A stretch of DNA of 13,282 nucleotides from positions 1 through 13,282 of the forward strand of contig CAMOQW010000049.1 of assembly GCA_946623195.1 (NCBI GenBank). The letters run 5' to 3'. Source of the DNA: an uncultured Prevotella sp. (GTDB lineage: Bacteria; Bacteroidota; Bacteroidia; Bacteroidales; Bacteroidaceae). The translations under genes were made by a program, and so were the position numbers. The notes beneath the pieces were generated by a model. It was given only the letters and a program-made list of their open reading frames with translations, had not been told where the DNA came from and did no database searches. Below, piece by piece: positions 5,500-13,168 of the stretch (the stretch's first letter is position 1; every line of letters starts with the position of its first letter).

Positions 5500-7002
5500 A
5501 TGAGTATCACTCAGATAGTAAGAAAAGTCTTTGAGCCACGTCAGCGTGACTTGGAGCGGCATCAGCACGACGGAGAGGCCCTGCAAAGGGAGTCTCTTCG
5601 CCATCTGATAGAAGCAGCCAGGAATACAGAATATGGCAGGAATCACGCCTTTTCAGCGATGAAGGGCTATGAGGATTTTGTGAAGCATACACCCGTCAAC
5701 ACGTATGAGGAACTGAAAGGCGCCATCGACAGGATGCGTCATGGAGAGCGGGATATCCTTTGGCCAGGTAAAGTGAAATGGTATGCCAAGTCGTCGGGTA
5801 CGACCAACGACAAGTCGAAGTTCATCCCCGTCAGTCAGCAGGGTCTGAAGCAGATGCATTATAAAGGCGGTTTCGACGCTGTTGCAATGTATTTGGGTAA
5901 TAATCCGCAATCGAAGATCTTCGATGGCAGGGCATTGATTCTTGGAGGCAGTCACTCACCCAACTATAATGTCAAGGACTCTTTGGTGGGCGACCTCAGT
6001 GCCATCCTCATAGAGAACATCAACCCGTTGGCTAATCTGGTGCGGGTGCCGAAGAAGAAGACGGCCCTGCTGAGCGACTTCGAAATCAAGCGCGACCGCA
6101 TAGCCCGTGAGGCGATGTCGAAGAACGTGACAAATATCTCAGGTGTACCCTCATGGATGCTCTCTGTGCTGACACGGATGATGGAAATCACGGGCAAGAC
6201 CCATCTGGAGGAAGTGTGGCCCAATATTGAGGTCTTCTTTCACGGTGGTGTGGCCTTTACGCCTTATCGTAAACAATACGAGCAACTGATCACCTCGTCG
6301 CGGATGCACTATATGGAGACCTACAATGCCAGTGAGGGTTTCTTTGGCTTGCAGGACGACCCGGCGGATAAGTCGATGCTGCTGATGCTCGACTATGATG
6401 TGTTCTATGAGTTTATCCCGATGGACGGCGGCGATGCTGTCCCTCTCTGGGGTGTCGAAAAGGGCAGGAACTACGCTATGGTCATCTCCACCTCGTGCGG
6501 ACTCTGGCGCTATGAGATAGGTGATACGGTACAGTTCACCTCTACCAATCCCTATAAGTTCATCATCACGGGTCGGACAAAGCACTTCATCAATGCCTTT
6601 GGCGAGGAGTTGATAGTGGATAATGCTGAGAAGGGACTGGCCTATGCCTGCCAGCAGACGGAAGCCGAGGTGTCGGAGTACACCGCCGCCCCCGTGTTTA
6701 TGGACGATAAGGCGAAGTGCCGCCATCAGTGGCTCATCGAGTTTGCCAAGCCGCCAAAGGATCTGCAGCAGTTCTCTACACTGCTCGATCAGCACCTGCA
6801 GGAAATCAACAGCGACTATGAGGCCAAGCGCTACAAGGATATCACGCTGCAGCCCCTGGAGATCATTGAGGCCCGCAAAGGCCTGTTCAACGACTGGCTG
6901 AAGTTGCGCGGCAAACTGGGCGGACAGCACAAGGTGCCCCGTCTGAGCAATAGCCGTGAGACGATAGAGCAACTCATCAGTTTAAATGAAAAGAAGATAT
7001 AG
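5500..7002 (+). CDS. GH3-family acyl-acid-amido synthetase-like protein
   Basis: 500 residues from the ATG at 5500. An in-frame TTG 21 bases upstream lies inside the promoter and was rejected. It belongs to the GH3 branch of the ANL adenylate-forming enzymes. Seen: WYAKSSGTTNDKSKFIP (94-110, the nucleotide-binding loop), METYNASEGFFGLQ (272-285), YEIGDTVQF (338-346) and IITGRTKHFINAFGEEL (355-371). Plant GH3 enzymes activate a carboxylic acid such as indole-acetate or jasmonate with ATP and conjugate it to an amino acid. Bacteroidota homologues are often named auxin-responsive but their substrate is not established; a cytosolic amide- or ester-forming role on an acyl acid is the reasonable inference. 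No signal peptide. It is the first gene of a three-gene unit with two exported proteins, with the next gene 6 bases on. Confidence 0.9.
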   Translation: MSITQIVRKVFEPRQRDLERHQHDGEALQRESLRHLIEAARNTEYGRNHAFSAMKGYEDFVKHTPVNTYEELKGAIDRMRHGERDILWPGKVKWYAKSSGTTNDKSKFIPVSQQGLKQMHYKGGFDAVAMYLGNNPQSKIFDGRALILGGSHSPNYNVKDSLVGDLSAILIENINPLANLVRVPKKKTALLSDFEIKRDRIAREAMSKNVTNISGVPSWMLSVLTRMMEITGKTHLEEVWPNIEVFFHGGVAFTPYRKQYEQLITSSRMHYMETYNASEGFFGLQDDPADKSMLLMLDYDVFYEFIPMDGGDAVPLWGVEKGRNYAMVISTSCGLWRYEIGDTVQFTSTNPYKFIITGRTKHFINAFGEELIVDNAEKGLAYACQQTEAEVSEYTAAPVFMDDKAKCRHQWLIEFAKPPKDLQQFSTLLDQHLQEINSDYEAKRYKDITLQPLEIIEARKGLFNDWLKLRGKLGGQHKVPRLSNSRETIEQLISLNEKKI

Positions 7003-7008
7003 CGGAAA

Positions 7009-9018
7009 ATGACAGAGATGAACGATAACATCAAGGATACAGGCATGCACAGAGGGAGGTCTTTGCGCAAGGCATTCTTCATTCTTTCATTCCTTCATTT
7101 TCTCATTTTCATCTCCTGTGCCCGCATGGGTTCTCCTGACGGAGGCTGGTATGACGACGACCCTCCGAGGGTGATCGGCAGTACACCGGCAGACAAGGCA
7201 ACGAATGTGAAGGCAAAGAAAGTCACCATCTATTTCGATGAGTTCATCAAGATAGAGGATGCCACGAACAAGGTGATCGTCTCGCCCCCACAACTGGAAG
7301 TGCCTGAGATCAGAGGTGCCGGCAAGAGGATTATCGTGGAACTGGTCGACACGCTGAAGGAGAATACTACCTACACCATCGACTTCAGCGACGCTATCAG
7401 CGACAACAATGAGGGCAATCCCATGGGCAACTATACGTTCACCTTCTCTACAGGCGAACAGATAGACACTTTCGAGGTGGCAGGCTATGTGCTCGACGCC
7501 AGCAATCTGGAGCCTATCAAGGGTATTCTCGTAGGACTCTATGACGACCTGGCCGACTCTGCCTTCAAGACAAAGCCTCTGCTGCGCGTGTCGAGAACCG
7601 ACAGCCGAGGCCATTTCGTGGTGAAGGGTGTGGCTCCAGGCACTTATAGGGCATACGCCCTGCAGGATATGGACGGCGACTTCCGCTTCAGTCAGAAGAG
7701 CGAGATGATAGCCTTCAGCCACGAGACTTTTGAGCCGTCGTCGAAGCCCGACACCCGCACGGATACCATCTGGCGCGACTCGCTGCACATTGATGCGCTG
7801 CGAAAGGTACCCTATACCCACTTCCTGCCCGATGAGATCACACTGCTGGCTTTCACCCATACACAGACCGACCGGATGCTGCTGAAGACAGAGCGAGTGG
7901 AGCCTAACAAGTTCTCCATGTATTTCACCTACGGCGACTCACTGCTGCCACAGATCAAAGGTCTGAACTTTGACGCCGACAGTGCCTTTGTCATCGAGGC
8001 CAACGAGAAGCGCGACACCATCCATTACTGGCTGCGCGACACGCTGCTGGTGAATACGGACACACTCCTGATGGACATCACCTACCAGATGACCGACTCG
8101 CTGGGCAATCTGGTCATGCATACCGACTCTGCCATAGAGGCACTGCCCAAAGTATCCTACGAGAAACGACTGAAGGAGAAAAACAAGGAGTATGACAAGT
8201 GGTTCAAAGAGCAGGAGAAGAAAAAGAAGAGGGAGGAGCCTTATGACTCAATCTACCCCCTCAAGCCGCTGGAGCCGAAATATAATATCTCCAACACACC
8301 AAAGCCCGGCACCCGGGGACTGGTGGAGATGCCGGTGCCTTTGGCAGTCTGCGACACGTCGAAGGTGCATCTCTATTCGATGATCGACTCCGTCTGGTAT
8401 CAGTCGCCCTGTGTCTTCCAGCAAGTGAAGGGTAATATCCGACAATATGAACTGATAGCCGACTGGCGGCTCGACACGGAATACAGTTTCGAAGTCGACT
8501 CCGCAGCCTTCGTGGATATCTACGGCCTGGTGTCGAAGGCTTTCAAGCAGGGCATCAAGACCAAGAAGGCTGAGGAATATAGTACGCTCGAGATGACCAT
8601 CAGCGGCACAGATGCTGTTGACACCACCATTGTGGTGCAGATGCTCTCGAATGGGGGCGACCCTGTCGAAGAAGTCAGAGTCCATAAAGGCAAGGCCAAG
8701 TTTAATTACGTGCTGCCAGGCAAGTACTACCTGCGTGCTTATATCGACGCCAACGGCAATGGCATCTGGGACACCGGCGACTATGATGCCGACCGCCAGG
8801 CAGAGTCAGTCTACTACTATTCGGAGGAGTTGGAGTGCAAGGAGAAGTGGGATGTCACCAAGTCGTGGAATCTGACTACCGTTGCCCGCTTCCGTCAGAA
8901 GCCCTCTGCCATCGTCAAGCAGAAGCCCGAACAGGCTAAGAAACTCAAGAACCGCAACGTGGAACGTGCCAAGCAGTTGGGCAAGGAGTACCTCAAGGAA
9001 AAAGGCGTGAGACTATAG
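7009..9018 (+). CDS. Ig-like (Big_5) domain lipoprotein
   Basis: 669 residues. A hydrophobic stretch (about 22-36) ends in FISC with C37 as probable lipidation site, so an envelope lipoprotein is predicted. A start at the ATG at 7045 (M13) would give a more typical 24-residue signal. After the cysteine come a bacterial Ig-like Big_5 domain (about 50-150: PPRVIGSTPADKATNV ... NYTFTFSTG) and a carboxypeptidase-regulatory-like beta domain (about 155-235: VAGYVLDASNLEPIKGILVG ... VAPGTYRAYAL). A lysine/glutamate-rich linker lies near 395-420, and a second prealbumin-like unit near the end contains AYIDANGNGIWDTGDYDADR. The C-terminus is lysine rich. The function is unknown; the layout suggests a structural or binding protein at the outer membrane. 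It sits 6 bases after the GH3 gene and 14 before the DUF3108 gene. Confidence 0.85.
   Translation: MTEMNDNIKDTGMHRGRSLRKAFFILSFLHFLIFISCARMGSPDGGWYDDDPPRVIGSTPADKATNVKAKKVTIYFDEFIKIEDATNKVIVSPPQLEVPEIRGAGKRIIVELVDTLKENTTYTIDFSDAISDNNEGNPMGNYTFTFSTGEQIDTFEVAGYVLDASNLEPIKGILVGLYDDLADSAFKTKPLLRVSRTDSRGHFVVKGVAPGTYRAYALQDMDGDFRFSQKSEMIAFSHETFEPSSKPDTRTDTIWRDSLHIDALRKVPYTHFLPDEITLLAFTHTQTDRMLLKTERVEPNKFSMYFTYGDSLLPQIKGLNFDADSAFVIEANEKRDTIHYWLRDTLLVNTDTLLMDITYQMTDSLGNLVMHTDSAIEALPKVSYEKRLKEKNKEYDKWFKEQEKKKKREEPYDSIYPLKPLEPKYNISNTPKPGTRGLVEMPVPLAVCDTSKVHLYSMIDSVWYQSPCVFQQVKGNIRQYELIADWRLDTEYSFEVDSAAFVDIYGLVSKAFKQGIKTKKAEEYSTLEMTISGTDAVDTTIVVQMLSNGGDPVEEVRVHKGKAKFNYVLPGKYYLRAYIDANGNGIWDTGDYDADRQAESVYYYSEELECKEKWDVTKSWNLTTVARFRQKPSAIVKQKPEQAKKLKNRNVERAKQLGKEYLKEKGVRL
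7073..7113 (+). repeat. Short-period CATT repeat coding a signal peptide
   Basis: CATT recurs at 7073, 7080, 7088, 7096 and 7104 and CAT at 7110 (steps 7, 8, 8, 8, 6). The tract encodes most of the hydrophobic core of the Ig-like lipoprotein's signal. The complementary strand reads as AATGAA-type units, similar to those in the hairpin at 2971-3045. Confidence 0.5.
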
Positions 9019-9032
9019 AATAGTTAAGAATT

Positions 9033-9872
9033 ATGATTACCAAGATAAGAAATTGTGAATTGTGCATTTTGCGTTATGCATTGAGAATCTTTCTCGCCTT
9101 CTCACCCTTAACGGCGGCTGCGCAGTGTGGTATTGAGAATACCGCTTTCCAGTCGGGCGAGGAACTCGACTATGATTTGTATTTCAACTGGCAATTTATC
9201 TGGCTGAAGGTGGGCACTGCCTCTATGGATACGAAGATGACGAAGTTTGAGGGCAAGGATGCCTGGAAGTCGTATCTGATAACCCGGGGCAACAACAAAC
9301 TTGACAAGTATTTTGTGATGCGCGACACCCTGCTGTCGTATTGCAATCCTGACCTTTCGCCCCTCTATTTCCGCAAGGGAGCCCGCGAAAGCAGTCGTTA
9401 CTATGTGGATGAGATATGGTATTCTTATCCTGGCGGCAACTGTCAGTTGAAGAAGCACCAGATCACCTCCAGCGGCGAGCATCTCTGGAAGACCAGCACC
9501 TATAAGAACTGCATCTACGACATGATGTCGATCTTCCTTCGTGCCCGCAATTTCGATGCCTCAAAAATGAAGAAGGGCGACATCATCCCGATGCCTGTCA
9601 GTGATGCCAGCAGTCTTTCCAATTCGTGGCTGATGTTCAGAGGAAGAGAGAACTTCAAGATGAACGATACCAAGGAGAAATTCCGCTGCCTGGTCTTTTC
9701 CTTCTACGAGCGCGGAGAAAAGAAGTCTAACGAACTGATTCGCTTCTACATCACCGATGACAATAATCACATCCCCGTGCGTCTTGACATGTTCCTCAGT
9801 TTCGGTTCAGCCAAGGCATTCCTGAAGAAATACAAGGGTGTGCGGTCGCCGATGTCGGCTAAAATAAAATAG
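9033..9872 (+). CDS. DUF3108 domain-containing exported protein
   Basis: 279 residues. Residues 1-30 form a signal peptide: a polar start MITKIRN, a hydrophobic part ending FLAFSPLTAAA and probable cleavage before QCG. The body fits DUF3108, a mostly beta periplasmic family of unknown function. The N-terminal block ENTAFQSGEELDYDLYFNWQ with FIWLKVGTASMD is characteristic, followed by a central YVDEIWYSYPGG and a C-terminal RFYITDDNNHIPVRLDMFLS (about 240-259) ending in FGSAKAFLKKYKG. It is the last gene of the GH3 unit, 14 bases after the Ig-like lipoprotein gene, and its stop codon is inside the stem of the terminator. The start is ATG 9033, although the signal coding region is itself built from a 7-bp repeat. 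A role together with the lipoprotein in the envelope is inferred from the gene order only. Confidence 0.85.
   Translation: MITKIRNCELCILRYALRIFLAFSPLTAAAQCGIENTAFQSGEELDYDLYFNWQFIWLKVGTASMDTKMTKFEGKDAWKSYLITRGNNKLDKYFVMRDTLLSYCNPDLSPLYFRKGARESSRYYVDEIWYSYPGGNCQLKKHQITSSGEHLWKTSTYKNCIYDMMSIFLRARNFDASKMKKGDIIPMPVSDASSLSNSWLMFRGRENFKMNDTKEKFRCLVFSFYERGEKKSNELIRFYITDDNNHIPVRLDMFLSFGSAKAFLKKYKGVRSPMSAKIK
9051..9085 (+). repeat. Heptanucleotide tandem repeat inside a signal-peptide coding region
   Basis: Five successive 7-mers: AATTGTG, AATTGTG, CATTTTG, CGTTATG, CATTGAG. The first two are identical and the rest degenerate. They encode NCELCILRYALR of the DUF3108 signal peptide. The AATTGTGAATTGTGC type resembles repeats I recall as common between genes of Bacteroidota. 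Confidence 0.75.
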
Positions 9873-9895
9873 GTTGCTGGAAAGCAACCTATTTT
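9866..9895. terminator. Bidirectional terminator between converging genes
   Basis: Perfect 13-bp arms AAAATAGGTTGCT (9866-9878) and AGCAACCTATTTT (9883-9895) around GGAA. The arms end in T-runs on both strands. It contains the DUF3108 stop codon (9870-9872) and ends 5 bases before the aldo/keto reductase stop codon, so it serves both. Confidence 0.9.
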
Positions 9896-9899
9896 CATT

Positions 9900-10871
9900 C
9901 TATATCGTTTCCTCGAAAGGAGCGGCGCTGACGCACTTCAGATTCTTCTCCAACTGTGCCGTGCTGCTGGCTCCGACGAGAACCGACGTGACAGCCTTCT
10001 GGTGCAGTATCCAGGCCAGCGCCATCTCTGCCAGCGTCTCGCTGCGGCTCTCAGCCACCTCATTATAGTGCTTCAGTTTGGCCAGCAGTTCGGGCGTCAG
10101 CATCTCCTCTTTCAGAAACTTTCCCTTCGACATGCGCGAGTCCTTCGGGATGCCGTTAAGATAGCGGTCTGTCAGCAGGCCCTGGGCCAGTGGCGAGAAG
10201 GAGATGAAGCCCACACCGGCCTCGGCGCAGAAGTCGAGGATGCCCTCTTCCTGCGGTTCGCGGTCGAGCATATTCAGGCGTCCCTGATAGATGAGCAGGG
10301 GCACGTCGCGCTCCTTCAGATATTTGTAGGCGAACTTGGTGGCTTCGAGCGGCCAGCGGGAGATGCCGACGTAGAGGGCCTTGCCCTGGCGCACGATGTC
10401 GACGAGCGCCTGCAGCGTCTCCTCCAGTGGTGTCTCAGGGTCGTAGCGGTGGCTGTAGAACAGGTCCACGTAGTCTATCTTCATCCGCTTCAGGCTCTGG
10501 TCGAGCGAGGCCATCAGATACTTGCGGCTGCCCCAGTTGCCGTAAGGGCCTGGCCACATGTCGTAGCCGGCCTTTGAGGAGATGAAGAGTTCGTCGCGGT
10601 AGGGGCGGAAGTCCTCGTCCATCAGCCGTCCCATCGTCTCTTCGGCCGTGCCGTAGGCGGGGCCATAGTTGTTGGCCAGGTCGAAGTGGGTGATGCCGTG
10701 ATCGAAGGCATAATGCGTAATCTCACGGCTCCGCTCGTAGGGGTCTACGCTTCCGAAGTTGTGCCAGAAGCCGAGGCTCACCTTTGGCAGTAACACACCC
10801 GAGCGTCCGCAGCGCTCATACTCCATCCCGTTGTCGTAGCGGCTCTTGTCCGCGAAATACAGTTCCTTCAT
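9900..10871 (-). CDS. Aldo/keto reductase, YghZ / Kv-beta-like group
   Basis: 323 residues forming an NADPH-dependent TIM-barrel reductase. Catalytic residues by motif are D64 and Y69 in HFDLANNYG, K100 in FISSKAGYDMWPGPYGNWGS and H141 in YSHRYDPE. The WPGPYGNWGSRKYL segment and DQSLKRMKIDYVDLFYSHR are typical of the YghZ (L-glyceraldehyde-3-phosphate reductase) branch. FSPLAQGLLTDRYLNGIP and the late VLVGASSTAQLEKNL complete the cofactor site. It probably reduces small aldehydes such as methylglyoxal or glyceraldehyde phosphate in the cytosol; the real substrate is unknown. It has its own promoter, and its DNA is visibly more GC-rich than the left half of the window. It converges with the GH3 operon. 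Confidence 0.93.
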   Translation of the reverse strand: MKELYFADKSRYDNGMEYERCGRSGVLLPKVSLGFWHNFGSVDPYERSREITHYAFDHGITHFDLANNYGPAYGTAEETMGRLMDEDFRPYRDELFISSKAGYDMWPGPYGNWGSRKYLMASLDQSLKRMKIDYVDLFYSHRYDPETPLEETLQALVDIVRQGKALYVGISRWPLEATKFAYKYLKERDVPLLIYQGRLNMLDREPQEEGILDFCAEAGVGFISFSPLAQGLLTDRYLNGIPKDSRMSKGKFLKEEMLTPELLAKLKHYNEVAESRSETLAEMALAWILHQKAVTSVLVGASSTAQLEKNLKCVSAAPFEETI

Positions 10872-10908
10872 TTTTGATCCTTCCTTTTATTTTTACCTTT
10901 CTAAGTTG

Positions 10909-10939
10909 CAAAGATAGTGTATTTTTTGGATTCGGCGAA
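10909..10939 (-). promoter_or_regulatory. Promoter of the aldo/keto reductase gene
   Basis: Minus-strand TATCTTTG (10909-10916), a perfect -7 element, with a 19-base spacer and TTCG (10936-10939; three of four matches to TTTG). The leader would be about 30 nt. Confidence 0.7.
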
Positions 10940-10963
10940 GAGAAAGCCGATATTTTTATCATA

Positions 10964-11000
10964 AAAGGCAGCACGACTCTTCACGAGCAGTACTGCCTTT
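10964..11000 (-). terminator. Probable terminator of the blaI-M56 unit
   Basis: Arms AAAGGCAGCAC (10964-10974) and GTACTGCCTTT (10990-11000) pair over 11 positions with one G:U, and a small inner CTC/GAG stem. On the minus strand it lies 25 bases after the M56 stop codon and is followed by TTTTATGAT, so the U-tract is short. Confidence 0.55.
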
Positions 11001-11025
11001 GGCGCCTTATACTTATTTTTATATA

Positions 11026-12747
11026 TTACTTTTTCGTTTCTTCTGTTTCAAGCAGGGCCGGGCTGAAGGCACGCAGCAGATAGGCTGGCATGTCAATGCG
11101 GCGATAGGTCTCCTTGAATTTGTCGCCAGTGACGGTCAGCGTCTGATGGCCGGCTTCAGTCAGGTTTATCTCGAAAGGCTGTCCAGCCAGCAGGAAGATG
11201 TTCTCCGACTGCCCCCTGCTGACGGTGCCACACGAGCCGGAAGCCCCATAGCGGAAGCCTCTGGTGACGGTGGAGGGATGCATCCGCAAGACCATGAACA
11301 CGCTGTCGGTCAGAATCAGGTACTGATTCTTATTTTTCTCTTCCTGCCAGACGCCCATCCGCGGCTCTGCAGGGTCGTTCTTAGCGGCTGAGACGGCACG
11401 CAGCACGTCCACGATGTCCTCGTTGGGCTTGATGCGGCTCCACTGCTCCGTGATGTCAGGTCCTTTGACGCCTGCCATCTGCGTGGAGTCCTTCAGCCAG
11501 CGCGAGATGGCGGTGCGCTCGTCGGGGAAGGTGTAGTCGGTGGGATGGCCCTGGGCGTCCACCAGCGTGTCGCCGCGCCACGCGTAGCCCTCGCCGCTCA
11601 TGCTGAAGTTGAGGTTCCTGCCCTTTTTCCTCCAGTAACTAAAGCAGAGGAAAGTGCTGTCGTTGTAGAAGCCATAGTGCATAGCCACGGGATGCACTTC
11701 CTCGCCCGAGCCGGTGTTGCTGATCCAGTCCATCGTCCAGCAGCCCTTCATAGGGTGTTCTCTCACTGGCTCTGCCGTCTGTTTCTCGCGCGTCTGGCAG
11801 CCGAAGGCGGCGGCAGCCGTCACTGTCAGCATCAGGGCTGTGGCAGCGAGCGTCTGACAGCGGTGCATCGCGGACGGGTTCAAGGTCTGGTTCATGAAGA
11901 CGATGCGCTGCTTCAGGGGCTTGATGCCGAAGGCCGTGCGCAGCAGGATCCACTTGCCCTGCTGTGTGCAGATGCGCAGCAGTGACAACTGATAGGCCTG
12001 GCGGTCTACACCCTCTGCCAGCACATCGCTGTCCACCTCCAACTCCTGCTGCAGGCGCATCTCGCTGAAGAAGAGCCACACGAACGGATTATACCAGTTC
12101 AGGGCTATCAGCATCTGCATCCCGCAGAGTTTCAGGAAGTGCCGGTGGCGGATATGGGCCTGTTCGTGCAACAGGATATAGTGGCGCATCTCGTCGTCGA
12201 TGGCCGACGGCAGGAAAATGCTGCGGCCGAAGGAGAAAGGTTGTTTCACACCTATATAGATGTCGGCATCGTCTAGATGTGTGCAAGGATAATGCTTGCG
12301 TAGGCGTAACAGCCACACTAACTGAAAGATGAAATAGCCCATCACGCAGATGACGCCAAGCAGATAGATATGCACCGGCTTCAGTGGGGTTATCCGGCTC
12401 TGCCTTTTCGCTGGTTGGAGAGCCGTGGTGCTGGGGCTTGTTGGTGCAGTGGTGTGAGAAACGGCCTGTGATGGCTCGCTCCCCCGTTCCCCCGCGCCTT
12501 CGCTCCCCCGTAAATACTCGTTCCCCCGCGCCCCTGCGCCTTCGCTCCCCCGTAAAATCTCGCCTTCCACCTCTCTGACAAGTGTCACCATAGAGACCAT
12601 CGTTGTCAGCACTACAGCAGTGGCGATGAACATCTGTGTCCAGCGGCTGCTGCTTTTCAGTCGGAGCAGTGAGCGGTATACGGCATAGAGTGCGCCGCAC
12701 ACCAGAATGCCGGTCAAGGGGAAAAGTCCTGTTTCAAATGTAATCAT
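11026..12747 (-). CDS. BlaR1/MecR1-like M56 membrane metallopeptidase with non-PBP C-terminal region
   Basis: 573 residues. Membrane segments are visible near 8-27, 39-58, 126-147 and 297-317. The zinc-protease motif HEQAH (194-198) is followed by LNWYNPFVWLFF (216-227) and the third-ligand region ELEVDSDVL (235-243), the M56 (BlaR1) arrangement. Known BlaR1/MecR1 proteins sense a ligand outside the cell and trigger removal of the BlaI repressor. Here the region after the fourth membrane segment (about 318-573) lacks penicillin-binding motifs. It instead looks like two beta-rich, lipocalin- or DUF4488-like units, each starting GCW/GVW and ending WSRI/YRRI. Residues 65-92 are a 14-residue tandem duplication in the loop between segments 2 and 3. 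The start is ATG 12747, 15 bases after the BlaI-like gene. Confidence 0.88.
   Translation of the reverse strand: MITFETGLFPLTGILVCGALYAVYRSLLRLKSSSRWTQMFIATAVVLTTMVSMVTLVREVEGEILRGSEGAGARGNEYLRGSEGAGERGSEPSQAVSHTTAPTSPSTTALQPAKRQSRITPLKPVHIYLLGVICVMGYFIFQLVWLLRLRKHYPCTHLDDADIYIGVKQPFSFGRSIFLPSAIDDEMRHYILLHEQAHIRHRHFLKLCGMQMLIALNWYNPFVWLFFSEMRLQQELEVDSDVLAEGVDRQAYQLSLLRICTQQGKWILLRTAFGIKPLKQRIVFMNQTLNPSAMHRCQTLAATALMLTVTAAAAFGCQTREKQTAEPVREHPMKGCWTMDWISNTGSGEEVHPVAMHYGFYNDSTFLCFSYWRKKGRNLNFSMSGEGYAWRGDTLVDAQGHPTDYTFPDERTAISRWLKDSTQMAGVKGPDITEQWSRIKPNEDIVDVLRAVSAAKNDPAEPRMGVWQEEKNKNQYLILTDSVFMVLRMHPSTVTRGFRYGASGSCGTVSRGQSENIFLLAGQPFEINLTEAGHQTLTVTGDKFKETYRRIDMPAYLLRAFSPALLETEETKK
12492..12575 (-). 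repeat. 42-bp in-frame tandem duplication in the M56 gene
   Basis: Two copies, 42 bases apart, of a very GC-rich unit (core CGCTCCCCCGTAAA at 12501-12514 and 12543-12556). They encode LRGSEGAGARGNEY and LRGSEGAGERGSEP. The composition is unlike the surrounding gene and resembles GGGGGA-CG repeats I associate with intergenic DNA of this phylum. Confidence 0.8.
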
Positions 12748-12762
12748 AATAAGTATATATTT

Positions 12763-13143
12763 TTAGTAGTTTGTCCTGTTTTCCCTGATCAGTTGCAGTA
12801 TTTCGGCTATATCATTTTCGCTCAAGTTCTCCTGCTGGGCGAAGAAGGAGACGAGCGACACGCCCGACCCTCCGAAGAGCGTGTCCTTCACTTCGTTCAT
12901 CACCTGTCGCTGATAGCGCTCCTTGGTCATCAGTGGTGAATAGATGAGCAGTTTGCCCGCCCCTTTGCGGTGCTCCACGAATCCTTTCTGCTCGAGAATC
13001 TTCAGAAAGGTGGCTACTGTGGTGTAGGCTGGCTTCGGCTCGGCATAATGCGCCAGGATGTCGGCCACGCAGGCCCCTCGCTGCAGTTGCCACAGCACGT
13101 TCATCACCTGCATCTCGCTCTTGGTCAGTGTCTGTTGTCTCAT
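12763..13143 (-). CDS. BlaI/MecI/CopY-type transcriptional repressor
   Basis: 126 residues from the ATG at 13141-13143 (MRQQTLTKSEMQVMNVLW); a GTG 21 bases upstream is in frame but was rejected because MRQQ fits the family start and length. An N-terminal winged helix (about 5-70) has AYTTVATFLKILEQKGFVEH as the recognition region and IYSPLMTKERYQ after the wing. The C-terminal part (about 71-120) is the dimerisation region, which in relatives contains the protease cleavage site. Relatives bind dyads over their own promoter and are inactivated through the M56 sensor encoded next to them, here 15 bases downstream. The signal is not known, and neither beta-lactamase nor PBP genes are in the window. 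Confidence 0.95.
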   Translation of the reverse strand: MRQQTLTKSEMQVMNVLWQLQRGACVADILAHYAEPKPAYTTVATFLKILEQKGFVEHRKGAGKLLIYSPLMTKERYQRQVMNEVKDTLFGGSGVSLVSFFAQQENLSENDIAEILQLIRENRTNY

Positions 13144-13168
13144 ATTGTCGCTTTTTAGTCTCACGCAG

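Noticed and set aside
6151..6972. Long open frame antisense to the GH3-like gene (about 273 codons)
   Set aside because: It is a shadow of a well-supported gene, with no recognisable domain or start signal.
7087..7860. Open frame antisense to the Ig-like lipoprotein gene (about 257 codons)
   Set aside because: The sense frame has a lipoprotein signal and Ig-like domains; the antisense product shows no motif.
10002..10577. Plus-strand open frame over the aldo/keto reductase (about 191 codons)
   Set aside because: The minus-strand frame has all catalytic residues of a reductase; high GC makes spurious open frames common here.
11545..11985. Plus-strand open frame over the M56 gene (about 146 codons)
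   Set aside because: No family features, and the minus-strand frame is continuous and membrane-protein-like.
12485..12560. Possible CRISPR-like array in the GC-rich repeats
   Set aside because: Only two adjoining 42-bp units, in frame in a gene and without unique spacers; it is a tandem duplication.
13144..13164. GTG start giving seven extra residues to the BlaI-like protein
   Set aside because: MRQQTLTKSE matches the family start and the extra residues add nothing conserved.
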